DNA of 64,000 bases from Triticum aestivum (lineage: Eukaryota; Streptophyta; Magnoliopsida; Poales; Poaceae), in the NCBI RefSeq assembly GCF_018294505.1, contig NC_057795.1:230310643-230374642 (forward strand), written 5' to 3'. This document shows positions 1-12,367 of the stretch, in pieces (position 1 is the first letter of the stretch; every line of letters begins with the position of its first letter). A program made the translations under genes and the position numbers. The notes under the pieces were generated by a model that saw nothing but the letters and a program-made list of their open reading frames with translations, ran no database searches and was not told the DNA's origin.

Positions 1-2313
1 GCCCTCCATTGCTCACCCGATGCCCCAATCTGGATCACCTACTTTGCTCCAGTGCCAAATTAACTCACGTAATAAAAAACACTTGCATGGGAGAGGGAGA
101 GGACTGAGGCAATAAAACACTTGTTTGGGAGAGGGAGAGGCTGGTGTAGTTGGTTTGATTGATTTGTTTATACATGTGGGTCTATGTCCATAGCGGTGCC
201 AACTCTCTCACATTGGTAAAGCGGTGCCAAAATCTTTTTATTTGACATTGATGCGTATTATGTGGCATACTTTTGAGAAAAATGGCATCAGCCACATAGT
301 GGAAGGCAAATGCCCAAGCTCTTCACGTGCCCCTAGGTAAATGAGAGGAAAGAGAAAGAGAGAGAGAGTGAAACAATATCACTATCCTTAGAGTCAACCC
401 TATCGTATGAGTGAATGGTATTGGTACCTCTTGATGACATGACAATCTCATACTACTAGCTACTCTAATATGTTCTCTTCTTTTTTAGATAAAAAATATC
501 CGAAAGTAAAAATTGTGTTGCACTATAACAATCTCATCGAATGCCCTAATATCCATCTTACAGAAATTGAATTGATCGACTACCGAGGCAGCACATCTGA
601 TGTGTGGTAAGACACCATCGACATAATCACCCACATCTACGAGCAAATCATCCATAAGGACTAACGTGCAAGAGCAAGACGATAGGACGATTGCCTTCTT
701 ACAGTAGGGTAACCTTGGACGACATTGTGCAAAGGAACGTTGAGCTCGCCACGAACGCTACTGCTCCTCTCACGTCAGTTGGTGACCCAATGCACTAGCG
801 TGTGAGGATGTCATGGATCGATCCGTATGTATCTTTATCTTTACGTCAATTCCATGTAGTACTATATTGTAATTATCTGACCTTTCACATCAACTTCATA
901 ATTTTCTTACGTACCATGCATGAACCATGCCAGAACCAAACTTCTTATTACTCTAGAGAAAATCATTATTTCTATCTATCAGTCGCGCCAAGGGGAAGAA
1001 CCAAATTTGACAAGTTACAAGTTCAAAAGAAAAAGCCTCACCCCTCTATAAATTGCACCTTTTCGCCATACCTTCTATATAAAAAAGGAAGTGCTCCTGC
1101 CGGTTCCTCAAAAAAAGGAAAAGCCTATCTTGTTCGCGTCGCACCCCCACATGGTTCATCCGGCATGCCACTCAAGGGGGAATCCATGTTTTGTTGCATT
1201 TTCACTTACAAGTGGGACCACAGTTGAGCAAACCGACTATTGGCAAACTCCCATCCCGCCCACCGCATGATGGTTGAGCTAGAGATAGCTGTAGTATGGA
1301 GTCCAAGAAAATTGGTGTCATATGGGACTCGTGTTGGTGGCGTGTGTTGTACTGCTAGACGTGATTGCTAGTTATGGCCCATGCCACCCTGCTATTAATC
1401 GAGGTGCTGGTTATGTGGAGCAAACACCACTAGGCCATAAGGTAAACCACTAGTACTAGTACTGATATTGTCGTGAAATTTGCTAGAGTCCGTGCTCAGC
1501 CCTCCTCTCTCTCTTCTCAGCCAGCCAGCAGACATTCGGAGTGTTCCCATCATATGTTTGCTCACATTCAGTCCCACATGTCAGTGCAAACGCAAGACGC
1601 CCCACTGAACCTGCACATCTTTCACCTCGATGTGCTGGTGATGAAAAACAAATCCAATAAAGATCTTCCGTGGCCGCTTTTGGAGTTACTCAAGAGTAAG
1701 ATTCTATTTTTAGTTTAACCAAAGATGCACAATACGTACTCCTACATTCAACTAGCACCCCATTTTCTTGCATGACATGACCTGGATGCTGGATGTCCCA
1801 CATGTTGGCAAAATGTGGAAGAACTCTACCAAACCACGGCAAGCCATGTGCCTACATCAAACATACAAGCCCACCTCACTATGACCATATTTCTTGGCCT
1901 CTGTCCGACACCTAGTTCTAGTTGATGGTATACTACTACTAGGATTAACTATTGTACTAGCATACTCCACTATTAGGTTGGCGCTATGTGATCGGGCAAC
2001 TTCACATAACCGGATGTTGGATATACTACTATGGTACTCACACTCCAAGAAGTGACTCGAAAACCATTCATAAGTTGAGTTTATCACATGCATATGCAAA
2101 TGCACCATTCATTACATACAACAAGTCATCAAAACACAATGACAACGAGGATACATCTTGGATTATAGATTATTTCCAACAAAACATTCTAGTAAATACT
2201 AAATTTTTTATCACACAACAAATAACAAGCAATGAAATGAACTTCAACTCAACCAATCCTCGGTGTTGTAAATGCTTGCTTTGAACCATAAGTAAGCCTC
2301 TGGGAAGGGCCAG
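1..2313. other. Unassigned intergenic sequence
   Basis: I see no recognisable gene, LTR terminus, terminal inverted repeat or RNA gene here. A GA-rich run sits near 345-370. Open frames such as that at 802-1227 have no domain, no coding-like composition and no supporting context, so they are not called. The stretch could be old transposon debris or flanking sequence of the pseudogene that follows. Confidence 0.5.
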
Positions 2314-3607
2314 CTATGTTAATATCGAGACCAAATCAGGACGCATATTGTGATAGTCAGGGTAGGGAATCATAGCAATGTCTGATGTATAGTACAATTG
2401 CTTCTCATAAATGGTAGTAACGTTGTGCCAACAACAGCTGGATCTCCTTTCACCATCATTGGATAGTTTAGTACAACGAAGAGCGAGTTTTCTCCAAGAC
2501 TATTAATATTGAACCAGGGAGAAGCTGCTGGCACTAGCACATTAGTATCCATCCCGAATACCCTGCGACAGATGAATAGGTCCGGAGAGTGCGACCATGG
2601 GAGATAACACTTGCTTCCTTAGTAACATCAGCAGTGCCCTGCATACAGACAAGAAGAGGTGATCCATCAGAATAAGTTTCCAGGCATCACTAAGTATGTA
2701 GGTCCTGCTCTTCCTCATGCTCGTGATCATCACCATCGTCATCTCCCCCTTGGTTATAGTTTTTTTCAAGTATAGGTGGTGGATTGTTCACAGGACCTTG
2801 GAAACACAAGAAGGTTAATTAGTACGGGGATACTAACTCGCATGCATGTGGACGAAACAATTCTAATTATGGTGGAAGACAAACATACTAAAACCATAAG
2901 GTTTCCATGCAAAAACAGTGCCACGAGTGGTGGTAGCAAACAAAAGATGTTCGTATTGAGTTGCATCACATTACTCGTCCGTGTACAAAAATTGATTTTT
3001 GAGCAATATCCATTATGACGTGGAAGTAACGACGGCAACAAGCTTGTCAGCGATAGCCACAACATCATAGTTTGTATAATCCCAAGAGCGGTTGGGAACT
3101 CGACAAATTGCTATCTTCCATAGACGGCAGTCACCATGATCGTATTTGAACGTACGTAGATCATCTATGTGCTCAACCTTAGGGCACTCTGAGATTTTTG
3201 GAAGTGGAACCTGGTGACGAGTGTACACATTCACAAGTTCCCACTCGCAGTTGTACCTAATATGAACAACCCAATCTCCATTTGTGCTTGCCCAGGCCTT
3301 ACCCTTAAGTGATGGCATCTTAACATGACATATCATTATCAAGTGGCATCAACTTGCACAAGGTGAGGCTTCCATCGTCCGCGCGCCAGCGGGCAGGGTC
3401 ATGGCAAACAAGATAGGGGAGATCAAACCGCTCCTGGACCCTTGGGTTCTTTGTAATGATGTTATTTGTTGAGTCTAGAATGGTCTTGAGCGAACCTGCC
3501 ATGCTAGCCGAGGTGACGACGTCGCACCGATCAATGAGTTCCTCCACCACGTCATCTTTCAGATCGGGGCAAGAATAACAGGGTCGTTTCCGGCCTATTC
3601 CCTCCAT
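2314..3607 (-). pseudogene. F-box/DUF295 (KIB1-4 beta-propeller)-like pseudogene
   Basis: Read on the minus strand from an ATG at 3607, the N-terminal part starts MEGIGRKRP and has a weak F-box-like PDLKDDVVEEL stretch. After it come DLPYLVCHDP, then GDWVV...WELVNVY and an ICRVPNRSWDY block typical of the central DUF295 repeats. Near the end SLGENSLFVVLNYP and RSNC match the usual DUF295 finish, followed after a shift by YTSDIAMIPYPDYHNM and a stop at 2314-2316. The pieces lie in order but in different frames: one shift is near 3330 (between LMPLDND and VKMPSLKG), the region 2766-3013 is badly disrupted, and another shift is near 2385. Family members are typically cytoplasmic or nuclear adaptor-like proteins of about 350-450 residues, often in large grass-specific clusters. 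This copy cannot make a full protein. The family call rests on motif memory and is moderately sure. Confidence 0.6.
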
Positions 3608-4002
3608 GGAGAAGATGATCGAACAATGGCAGAAGGAGGGGTGAAGGAAAATGGAGGGAGGAAGAGCATGCGACAGCAGTTCCAAGTCAAGAGGGAAAGG
3701 TGGAGAGGTAATGGACGATTGCTACGGTATAGAAGGAGGCGCCCAAGCCTACATAGACGTCCATTCGGAAATTGTAGAAAAGGACTAATCGTCGTCTCAC
3801 TGACATGTTGGAACAGGACCACATGTCAACGAAACATGGTCTGTCATTTCTTGTGCAAAATGCAATCTCGCCACGTTGGCCCGAGGTGCCGCATTATTTC
3901 TCGACTTTATTTTTTAATGGTGTGCCATTTAGTTTTGAAGCACGACTAACTAGTATTGTATGAAGAGAAATTATAAACTACTCTACCACTACTGCACCTC
4001 TA
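3608..4002. other. Spacer between pseudogene and inverted-repeat complex
   Basis: No coding or element termini are recognised. The left edge of the large inverted repeat can only be placed approximately, because similarity to the right arm fades here. Confidence 0.4.
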
Positions 4003-5039
4003 GTACTAGTATCAAAAAAGATATATAGGCTGGAGCTTCAGCACTTTCTTGTTAAGGGCTGCCCACTTGCTTCTCACACTATCACCCTCTCTCCAGATCT
4101 AAAAATTATGGTGGTGCCCCTCTCTCCCCCTCCTCACCGGGGTCACGGATCCGCAGGGGAAGAAAAGGATGTGCAACGTTAACGCACTTGTCACCGGCGA
4201 GCAAGGTCACACACTAACGACAAGGCCGTCCTCTCAGACCTGGCGCCCGCCCGGGATGGCCTCTGCCCCCAAACTTGCTGCCATAGTGTGTGCGGAGGAC
4301 GACGACCACGAGCGAAGCCACTTCTGGCCGACCCTCGGGTATGCAACCTCTTTTTGAACCATACCCGTGTTCTAGTGCCCCATCCACCACGTCGTTGCAT
4401 GTTGATCTTTTTCCACTCCACCATCTCCCCAATTTGCTATCCTCTATTCTACTAGTCACGAGACGAAAACCTTAATTTGCACTATTAAAGGAAACCCTAC
4501 TTCATGCAGACTAATCCATGCCTGGGCTGAATAAGGAACAGAAGGGAGAAAGTATTGTCAAAGAGACTAGGTATCGAACCCGCATCTAGGTAGAAAAGGG
4601 GAAAATCAGTAGCTGAGGACCAAGTCTCGTGTCTCTTGGTTGAAAAGGGTAGAAAGGCATGATGATGCAATAGAGAATGACAAGGTCCGGTTTGTTATCC
4701 TCACATTGGAAAAAGGTGGCTAAAGAAAACAAAAATGGGACGTAATCCACATATGTTGCCTGGATATTTGTTGCTGTGGGAAACCATCCCTCCCGCACCA
4801 CTCTATGCGTCCGTGGAGGTACATCGTACTGGTGCATCCACTGTCCGAATGGGCCTCCCATGCTCTTATTGCCACTTTTTTACTATTAGTATAACGCCAC
4901 CGGTAAAGTCAAGCAATGCTACTACTAAAGTGATGCCACATTTAACTAATGTCGCACTCAGTCTAATGCCACCAATAAATTTAAGCAATGCCATTTAATG
5001 TCACTGGATTATTTGAGGGTTAGCTGTAGATTGTGGATG

Positions 5040-6080
5040 TATTAAAGATTTTTAAGATAAGGCATTCTAATGTTGTTGCACAACCAGTATACCAACGATG
5101 AAACTTGTTACTACCTTCAGATTTTTGCACGGTTAATGCTTATAGATTACATACATCACTTTCATGAGATAAGTAATTTTTTTACAGTGTCACCAAAATG
5201 CCAAGGCGCTGATGTCATTTTATTTTGATTAAACTTCACAAAAATTTATGAAGAGAAGAGGAAAGGTCAAGAGTGGCCACCTCCTCCTCCTGCTGCTATT
5301 TTCTTGATTCGGTTGATCAAGTTTTAATGTTTGGTCGATTATCAAGATTGGGGTAGCAATGTTTTAGGTCCCTCGAGTTTGAACTGATATTTACCTTGAA
5401 GGTACATGGTTTGCAATTTTTTTATACTGTCATTAGTTAGTAATGCTAAGTTACGTCCAGAGTTTTGTATTTGGTTTAATGCTGTTGCACAACTAGTATA
5501 CAAATGCTGAAACTTGTTACCTTTACATTTTGTATAGTTAATGCTTATAGAAATCTTCAAGTGCTAGCGTATGGAAATCTGTTTAGTAAAACCATTGTAC
5601 TGTACCCCGTAATAAAAGAACTACTCTACTATTGCACTAGCCACTTGATTAGTGTATATTTGTACTATTCAAATGATGTTGCATTAGTGTATGGACATAT
5701 ATAAGGTGTGGCAAGCTTTCCCAGATATGTGCTCAAGAAAACTACTACCTGTTTTTCTAAATACTAGATGTTTGGGTACTTTAAATTGAACTGTGAAAAC
5801 GTCTTATATTAAGGAATATAGGGTGTATAGTTCACTCAAAATATGTTAGTAAAGCTAGTCACACCTTTGTTAAAATTAATGTTCATTATGTTATCGGAAG
5901 GAGGTATGCATGTTTGTCTTTAATGCCTATCAATTACATACCTGACATCATGATGTAATGGTAAGTCACTGCTTTTTGTACAGTATCACTGAATTGTCAA
6001 GGTGGTGATGGCATTTTATTTTAGTTCAACTACACAAAATATGCTTAAAAGAAGAGGAAAGGTCAGGAATGGTTCAATCT
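5040..6080 (+). repeat. Direct repeats of about 850-bp period in left arm
   Basis: The stretch 5065-5290 (GCATTCTAATGTTGTTGCAC through GAGGAAAGGTCA) recurs in part at 5474-5550 and again at 5905-6080. The shared order is a TTAATGCTTAT block, a GTACAGT(A/G)TCAC block, a GATG(T/G)CATTTTATTTT block and AGAAGAGGAAAGGTCA. The copies are diverged and interrupted. Confidence 0.6.
5745..5825. mobile_element. Degenerate Stowaway-like MITE
   Basis: Ends resemble Triticeae Stowaway (Tc1/Mariner) termini. The left side is CTACCTGTTTTTCTAAATA. The right side, ACGTCTTATATTAAGGAATA and following bases, gives CACCCTATATTCCTTAATA on the other strand. A TA dinucleotide flanks both ends (5743-5744 and 5826-5827), as expected for the family. 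It is only 81 bp and the termini are degraded. Confidence 0.45.
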
Positions 6081-8172
6081 TTCAGAAAATACTATGTATG
6101 CCTTCCTGACATCAACCGTTGTTGCCTTATTTATTCCTTCAAACAGGTGGTTAGAAATAGTCTTGCTACCTTTTCCCATTAAGAAATTGGAATATTTATA
6201 TTCGCGAGTCCATGCTTCAATTAGTGCCACTTTTATAGTAATCATGCTTTCAATATTTGTGCAAACAGGGATGCTCGATTTTAGTGGAACTGCACCAAAA
6301 GTCCAAACGGTTCAACATTATGAGCATGTTTTCTTCCAAACTGGTATATCCAATTGGTGGGACTATGAGTTGTTCATTACGAAGATACATGGTTTGCCAC
6401 TATATTGCTACTCTTTTTGTACTGTCATTAGATAGTAATATTAGTCATTTGCATGTGAATTTATTGGCAGGGTAGACCTACATTGGAGGTGTAGGACATG
6501 ATTCAATGATAGGATGCTCAATTTTGGTTGTATTGATTTCACCTCTTCCATCACTGCAAACATGGATATCCTTGGTCTGATGAAGAATAGGCGCTATATT
6601 TCTGCTCTGTACCAGCAAATCAATTCAGTATGAAATTGGCCAGGGCAAAACATGACAGTATCAAATTGTCCAGTGCAAAACATGACAGATGGTAAGGGGA
6701 AATGACTAGAAGAGACGTGTTTAAACTGAAAATACAATGTGGGGTATATGTTTACTAGCTGCTTCATATTTGTGCAGACAGATGTTTTCCCGTTGCTATT
6801 TGGCAAACAAACAAGTGACCTCAATTTTGGTGGAACTGCACAAGAAAATAGTATAGTCACTACATGCAGTGCCATTTGAAAATAGACACGGAAAGATTGG
6901 ATAGTCACTTCATGGACTGCAGAAAATTAGTACTGTACTATTTATTGGCCAACATTAGGTGCTTCATTGATTTGGTCTAATTATACAATGGGCATAATTT
7001 TGCCTAAGTTAAAGTTTGTATTCCGAAAATAGTCTCGCCGTGCGATCGAGAGAAGACCAAATCATATTGAAGTGTATGTTCCTCCATAATGTGTGGTTCA
7101 TTCTCATGGTTCTAGTTATTGGTGAAACCACATACGTTTGCAAGAGGAAATGTAGACTTCACAAACAAATTTTTCTTTCACTCCGTACTGAATGTTGGCC
7201 CAGAGAAGCATCCATGTTAGTAGCAAGAACATATATTTTTTCTATATCTTTGCTTTTGGAGCTACATATTTGTATATGATCTGTAATCATTGAGATGCGT
7301 TAACATGTTGATCTTATGTATGGGAATCGTACTAGTTGGTTGTGAATTTGGGCTACTAATGTGAACATATTAGAATGACAGGCCTGTGAGTCTCGTGTGA
7401 ACATTTCGAACAGATTGGCTCTTACTACTGTGCACAACATGGTTCTTATTTCTGTGTGCTCAGTGTTTACAAGTTACGAGCAGTTCCTTATTTCTATTTG
7501 CTCAGTGTTTACAAGTTACTGATCGATTACTAGCTAGCCTACTAATACGCTCCTGGCAGTTTCAGTTGCGACGCAAGATCTGAAGGTGGCACTTTTTTGA
7601 ATAAAAATGCCTACCTCTGAAGAAGCTGACATGTTATTCTAAAGAAAATGCTATGTGAATCTAAAGAAACTGCTAGCAAAAACATTCGCAAATGCCTTAT
7701 CTCCCAGCGAACGTTCATCAGTTGGCTATTGCGATACTACACCTACACTATCTGACCAACTCAATCCTACGCGAATAACCAACAGATCACACACGTACGT
7801 CATCTAGATGAATCGAGTGCACTCGTTTGACCGTCATGCTGACGTTGGATCCAGCATGGACAAGATGCACCACTGATGGGACGGGATGAGATGACACACT
7901 CATAATTTCAGTTTTTCTAGTTTTCCACAGCAAGCTAGCGTGATAAGCCATGCCTGCTTATGCATTGAATTACGATGACCGTGATGACCATCGTGTTTCC
8001 TGTGACACACTGGTTCACCTACCTTCCGCCTATAATTACTGGTTCCCGGCGTTCTCTGGCACCATCACCTAACTTGCCCTATCCTCATAAGACCCCACCG
8101 GCCCGACGTCGCTCGCCACTTGCCCTCGCTCTTGCCACATCCGTCATGCCCCCGGCCATCCATACTAGGTGA

Positions 8173-8597
8173 CTCCAGAGGCGGTCACAGCCAGAACTAG
8201 TGTTCAGCTTTTCACCGGAAGGCACACGGAGGGAGGAGGCATTCTATGGGTCTTTAGATGGCAATGCGGAGTATGATGTCTTGTTTGAGCGCGACCGCCT
8301 GGCGGAGGAGCAGTGTATCGCTGATTTGCACCGCTAGCGGGGTATGGAGCAACAGTCCACGAATGCTCTGAGTCGCGAGAAGAGCGCCGGCGACTGGGCG
8401 GACTACATGGAGGCCGGCGCCCGACAAATATCCTTGGAGGCTATCAGGCATGCACGCGTTCGCGACACCCAATTTTACTACCAACTCGTCAAGTGGGTTT
8501 CCCGCTTAGAAGCCAAAGCTTCGGTGGACCACGCCGGCATGGAAAGGGCCAACATGCGCGAGCAATGCGCCCTATCGCACCTATGGCAGGTATGAGG
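8173..8597 (+). pseudogene. Unrecognised reading frame broken by one stop
   Basis: A frame of about 141 codons is open from 8173 to the TGA at 8596 except for one TAG at 8335-8337. The second half, from ATG 8344, encodes 83 residues rich in Arg, Glu and Ala (for example DWADYMEAGARQISLEAIRH). The part before the stop has the same character (AEYDVLFERDRLAEEQCIADL), so the frame was probably continuous once. It is markedly GC-richer than the sequence around it, as with captured gene pieces in plant DNA transposons. I do not recognise the family. It is predicted to be helical, possibly coiled-coil. Confidence 0.4.
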
Positions 8598-8894
8598 CGA
8601 GGAGGATGACGTCGGTGACGGCGTTTAGCGTGTACCGGAGATGGCGGCCGACATCGTCTAGTGAGCTAATGGTAAGTTAGTACTTGTACACTACTAGAGT
8701 ATTAGTGGGAGTAGATTGTTAACTTGGCTATGATGGTTGTCAATGTGGAAGTTCAGTACTCTATATCTGGATCAGTCCTGTTACTTTGCTCTGAATGTTG
8801 AACTTTCGGTTTAAACGTATGGAATGGGCTATTATTTTTTAAATTGGCTGTTTTTGTCCGCCACGGGTTTAGAGGCTGACTTCTGGGCCTACTA

Positions 8895-9120
8895 GGTTGA
8901 TGCGTACACAATCACGAGATGATTGTACTTGGAGAGGATGACAGCAGGGACCCACCAGGGTCATGGCAGTACGCAAGCAAGTGCCTCCTTATTTCAAGCC
9001 AAGAAAAATGGTTCCTCCTAATGGATTTCTGACATCTAGGTCCCATGCCATTGTCAATGTAGTCAATAAATGAGAGAATTGCAAAACAAGCGGCTGACAC
9101 CAGGGACCCAGCAGGTCGCC
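8895..9120 (+). repeat. Outer arm module, left copy
   Basis: Contains GGTTGATGCGTACAC, CAGCAGGGACCCACCAGGG, AAGTGCCTCCTTATTT and GTCAATAAATGAGAGAATTG. The same blocks are found in reverse complement, in mirrored order, at 16060-16270. Confidence 0.65.
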
Positions 9121-9769
9121 CAGTTCTTTTTTTTTTGAGACGGAAGCCTAGTGTCAACTGGGCTGTAAGGGACACTCTGGCCTGTCTAGCCAGCCTTCTA
9201 TTTTATGCTTACCACAAGACCAACCCAATAGTTCTTTTCTTTCTGAAAATGGCTAGCCCAATTTTTTTGTTCTTTTGCAGAATACCCAACTGGGCTGCAA
9301 ATTTTTCAAGATGAGGAGAGTTTCATTCAGCTTGCCCAGAAAATGGGTTATCACTAATGAGGAGTGGGTTGTACATTTTTAAAACACATCAAACCGACAA
9401 TTAGTTTCAATTTATTTTTTCATTTTGAGATTTCAAATTCCATTGATTTTTATGTGTGGACAATTATTTGGATTTTATATTGATATAAATTTATTTTTCA
9501 AATTAGTTTGAATGTGTATAAATTTCGGGATTAAAAACAGTTCAGACCGTACCGAAATATGCAAAGTTTTGTAGAGTTTTTTAATTGTCGCCATAATATG
9601 GGCTGTAATGCTAACCAAAATAATATAGGCTCCAAAAAATCCTTAAGAATTAGCAAACTGGCTGTAAATTATTAGAAATAATGGCAGATGGGTTGTATGC
9701 TGTTTTCCACATATTTGAGGCTGACTTGTGCGCCTACTAAGCACTAAAAAAACTTATGCGCCTATTATA

Positions 9770-10290
9770 GGTTGACGCGTACGATTTACTTAAAAAAAAG
9801 GTTGACGCACATGCAAGGCCGTGTCAACTTAGTCAACACACGAGAGAAGCGAATGTTGGATGTCCATCCAAAGACCGTCGTGCTTGTTCAATCTCTGCTC
9901 TTCCTGCTCCAGGAGCTTAAACCAGCGCTGGTGGGACTGCCTGTTCCCTCCTCCCGTGGCCGGCTGTGCTGCGTAGGCCGCATCGCCCCACCCTACTCCA
10001 TCGCTGGCCAGGCCATTCCTCTACTCACCCACACCTCCTATTATTTTCGGGCGACGCCAGCCAAACCAGAAAACCCTTGTACTCCCCACCACGTGCGCAA
10101 CAAACTGCCTAGTCTTCCCCGGTTCCGGGTTGTTCCCTTCCTAGGCCTCGCATTCGTCCACCGCCTTGGTGCTATCGGCGCGGAGTGGTGAACGTGGTCA
10201 ACTAATGACATCCATCGGAAGAGGACTCTAGCTGGAAAGGCTGGCAGCTGGGTGCACGGCCATAAGCAAGGAAGTGCCTCCTTATTACAC
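9770..10290 (+). repeat. GC-rich arm module, copy 1 (direct)
   Basis: Blocks in order: GTTGACGCACATGCAAGG, TGGATGTCCATCC, CTCCTCCCGTGGCCGGCTGT, CCTTCCTAGGCCTCGC, CATCGGAAGAGGACTCTAGC and AAGGAAGTGCCTCCTTATTA. Copy 2 follows in the same direction at 10430-10960, and inverted copies lie at 14110-14650 and 14840-15380. No long open frame is conserved among the four, so it looks non-coding. Confidence 0.7.
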
Positions 10291-10429
10291 GCAAAATAAT
10301 TTTTCCTCCACCTGACAGCGGGGACCCACCAGCTATATCTTCACATGCAAGGAAGTGCCTCCTTATTATGCACAAAAAAATGAATACTCCCCCTGCTAGC
10401 TGGGACCCACCATAGTTGGACGCTGACTT

Positions 10430-10960
10430 GTGGGCCTACTATGTTGACGCAGATGGAGGGCTTTGTCAACTTAGTCAATATGACCGACTCTAGCTTCAGT
10501 GACCGTACGATGTCCATCCAACGGTCGTAGTGCTTCTTAAACCTCTGGTCTTCTTGCTCCAGCCGCCCAAACCAGCGCCAGTCGTGCTGCTTGATCTTGC
10601 CTCTCGTGGCCGGCTCTGCTGCCGCGTAGGCCTCATCGCCCCGCCCTACTCCCATCGCTGACCTGGCTATCCTATACTCACCCAGACCACTTGTTATTCT
10701 CTAGCGACGGCAGCCTCGCACTGCAGCCCAACTAGTAAACCCTCGTATTCCCCTCCACATGGGAAACAACTGTCGAGTTTTCCACGGCTCCGGGTCATTC
10801 CCTTCCTAGGCCTCGCCATCGTCCACTGCCTTGGTGCCCTCGCCGCGGCGTGGTCAACATGGTCAAGGAACGACTTACATCGGAAGAGGACTATACGTGG
10901 AGAGGCTGAAAGCTGGGTCCACGGTTGTAGCAAGGAAGTGCCTCCTTATTATGCACAAAA
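10430..10960 (+). repeat. GC-rich arm module, copy 2 (direct)
   Basis: Same block order as the preceding copy, starting TTGACGCAGATGGAGGGC and ending AAGGAAGTGCCTCCTTATTA. A 140-bp spacer with further GGGACCCACC/AAGTGCCTCC repeats separates the two. Confidence 0.7.
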
Positions 10961-11350
10961 TAATGATTCCTCCACCTGACAGCGGGGACTTACCAGAAGG
11001 GCCTCTGTATTTTGGCTTAGCTGTATTTTGCAAAAAAATGTTTCCTGTCTGACAGCTGGGACCCACCAACCATATCTTTAGACGCAAGGAAGTGCCTCCA
11101 TATTAGGCGCGAAAAAAATGAGTCCCCCCCTGACAGCTCGGACCCAGCATCAATAACTTTGCACACAAGGAAGTGCCTCCTTATCCTCCCTAATAGTTGG
11201 GACCCACCTAGTCGAAGCATACATAGTATTGTCATTCTGGCCGCGAACATGTATGTATATACTGGTTGGTCAGTCTCTCTGCAGCGATGAACTAGGGCGA
11301 GCAAGCAGCAACACATATAGTAGTAGAGCCCTCGACGTAGTAGTTTAGGA
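10961..11350 (+). repeat. Short AAGTGCCTCC/GGGACCCACC repeats
   Basis: At least three degenerate units pair a GCAAGGAAGTGCCTCC block with CTGACAGC(T/G)GGGAC and a GCGAAAAAAATG-like spacer, at a spacing of about 65-80 bp. Inverted equivalents occupy 13870-14130 in the right arm. Confidence 0.6.
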
Positions 11351-11464
11351 AGTCCCTTCTAAACCGTGTACACGTACGTACAACCACATGCCAAAAAATA
11401 CGGCCACATACGTATATACGGGCAGGGTCTCGAACACCTACTCGCGCATACGTACGGCCAGGCA

Positions 11465-12060
11465 CTACTGGAGGATGCTGCTAATGCGACACTATGATCA
11501 GAGATCCTTTAAAAAAACTATGTGCGATGCATTAATCACAAACGGCGATGTAAAAAACCGTCAAAAAAGACGCAAAACATTTGCGATGGCGGAGCCATCA
11601 AACATGGTTCAGATTTTAGTTGTGTGTGTAATGCGGGGCATACAATTCAGTTTAATGAACTATTTGCGATGAGGCAGAAGAACAGAAACGGGTAGCTAGA
11701 TGCAGGCATGTGCGATATAGGACATACAGTTCTGTCATGTTAACTGTTTGTGATGAGGCGGAATAACATAAACGGGCAACCAGATGAAGCTGTGTGCGAT
11801 ATACGACATACAATTCACTCAGATGAATTGTTTGTGATTAGGCAACACAACAGAAATGGTCAGCCAGATCAAGGTGTGTGTGATATACGGCAAACAGGTT
11901 CCTAATGAGAAATGTGTGCGAAGACCCATAATAACATAGAAAATTTCTGCTAATAAGTCGTGTGTGTTGTGGGCAAACATTTGCTGGTATACGATTGTCA
12001 GTGATTGATGAATTCATCACTGACAGGTTTCCTAGTATGGTCTGTGTTCTTTGTCATTGC
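11465..12060 (+). repeat. Degenerate tandem repeats in the loop region
   Basis: After a CACTACTGG sequence at 11463, units of about 85-115 bp repeat from about 11640. Each has TGTGCGATATA(G/C)GACATACA, a half such as CAGATGAATTG, then TTTGTGATGAGGC and AACAGAAA(C/T)GG. Sub-terminal arrays of this kind are common in CACTA elements, but no transposase is visible and the assignment is tentative. Confidence 0.5.
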
Positions 12061-12367
12061 ATACAAAACAACAATATATGTACTTATAAGGACTTGATTC
12101 CATAATCAAATTGAACATCCAATTATATAGGTGGCTAGTAGACAAATGACCTTTGCACACACCAAATTATGTTAAAAATGCCTAGAAAACTCAAACAAAT
12201 GCATAAAAAAGCAAAATGAACACCGAATAATTTCATATTTTTTAGGACAACACTCCTATAGTTGCATGTTGCCTCTGAAAATAAATCAAGGTGGGAATAA
12301 ACATCATATGTCATTTCGCACACATATAGGTGACAAGTTCCCTCTCAGAACCATGAGGCTTCTTGAG

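Larger units (their letters stand above)
4003..11350 (+). repeat. Left arm of the large inverted repeat
   Basis: Begins around GATATATAGGCTGGAGC and runs to about 11350. It contains internal direct repeats (5040-6080), a Stowaway-like MITE, a broken reading frame (8173-8597) and two direct copies of a GC-rich module of about 530 bp. Most of the rest is AT-rich non-coding sequence. Its counterpart is 13700-19338 in reverse. Confidence 0.55.

Noticed and set aside
802..1227. 141-codon plus-strand frame
   Set aside because: No domain, low-complexity composition and no neighbouring coding signal; a chance frame.
4560..4600. tRNA-like T-loop sequence (GGTATCGAACCCGC)
   Set aside because: No acceptor stem, anticodon arm or D arm can be built around it.
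11463..11510. CACTACTGG as a CACTA terminus
   Set aside because: No inverted partner or 3-bp duplication found; kept only as context for the tandem repeats.
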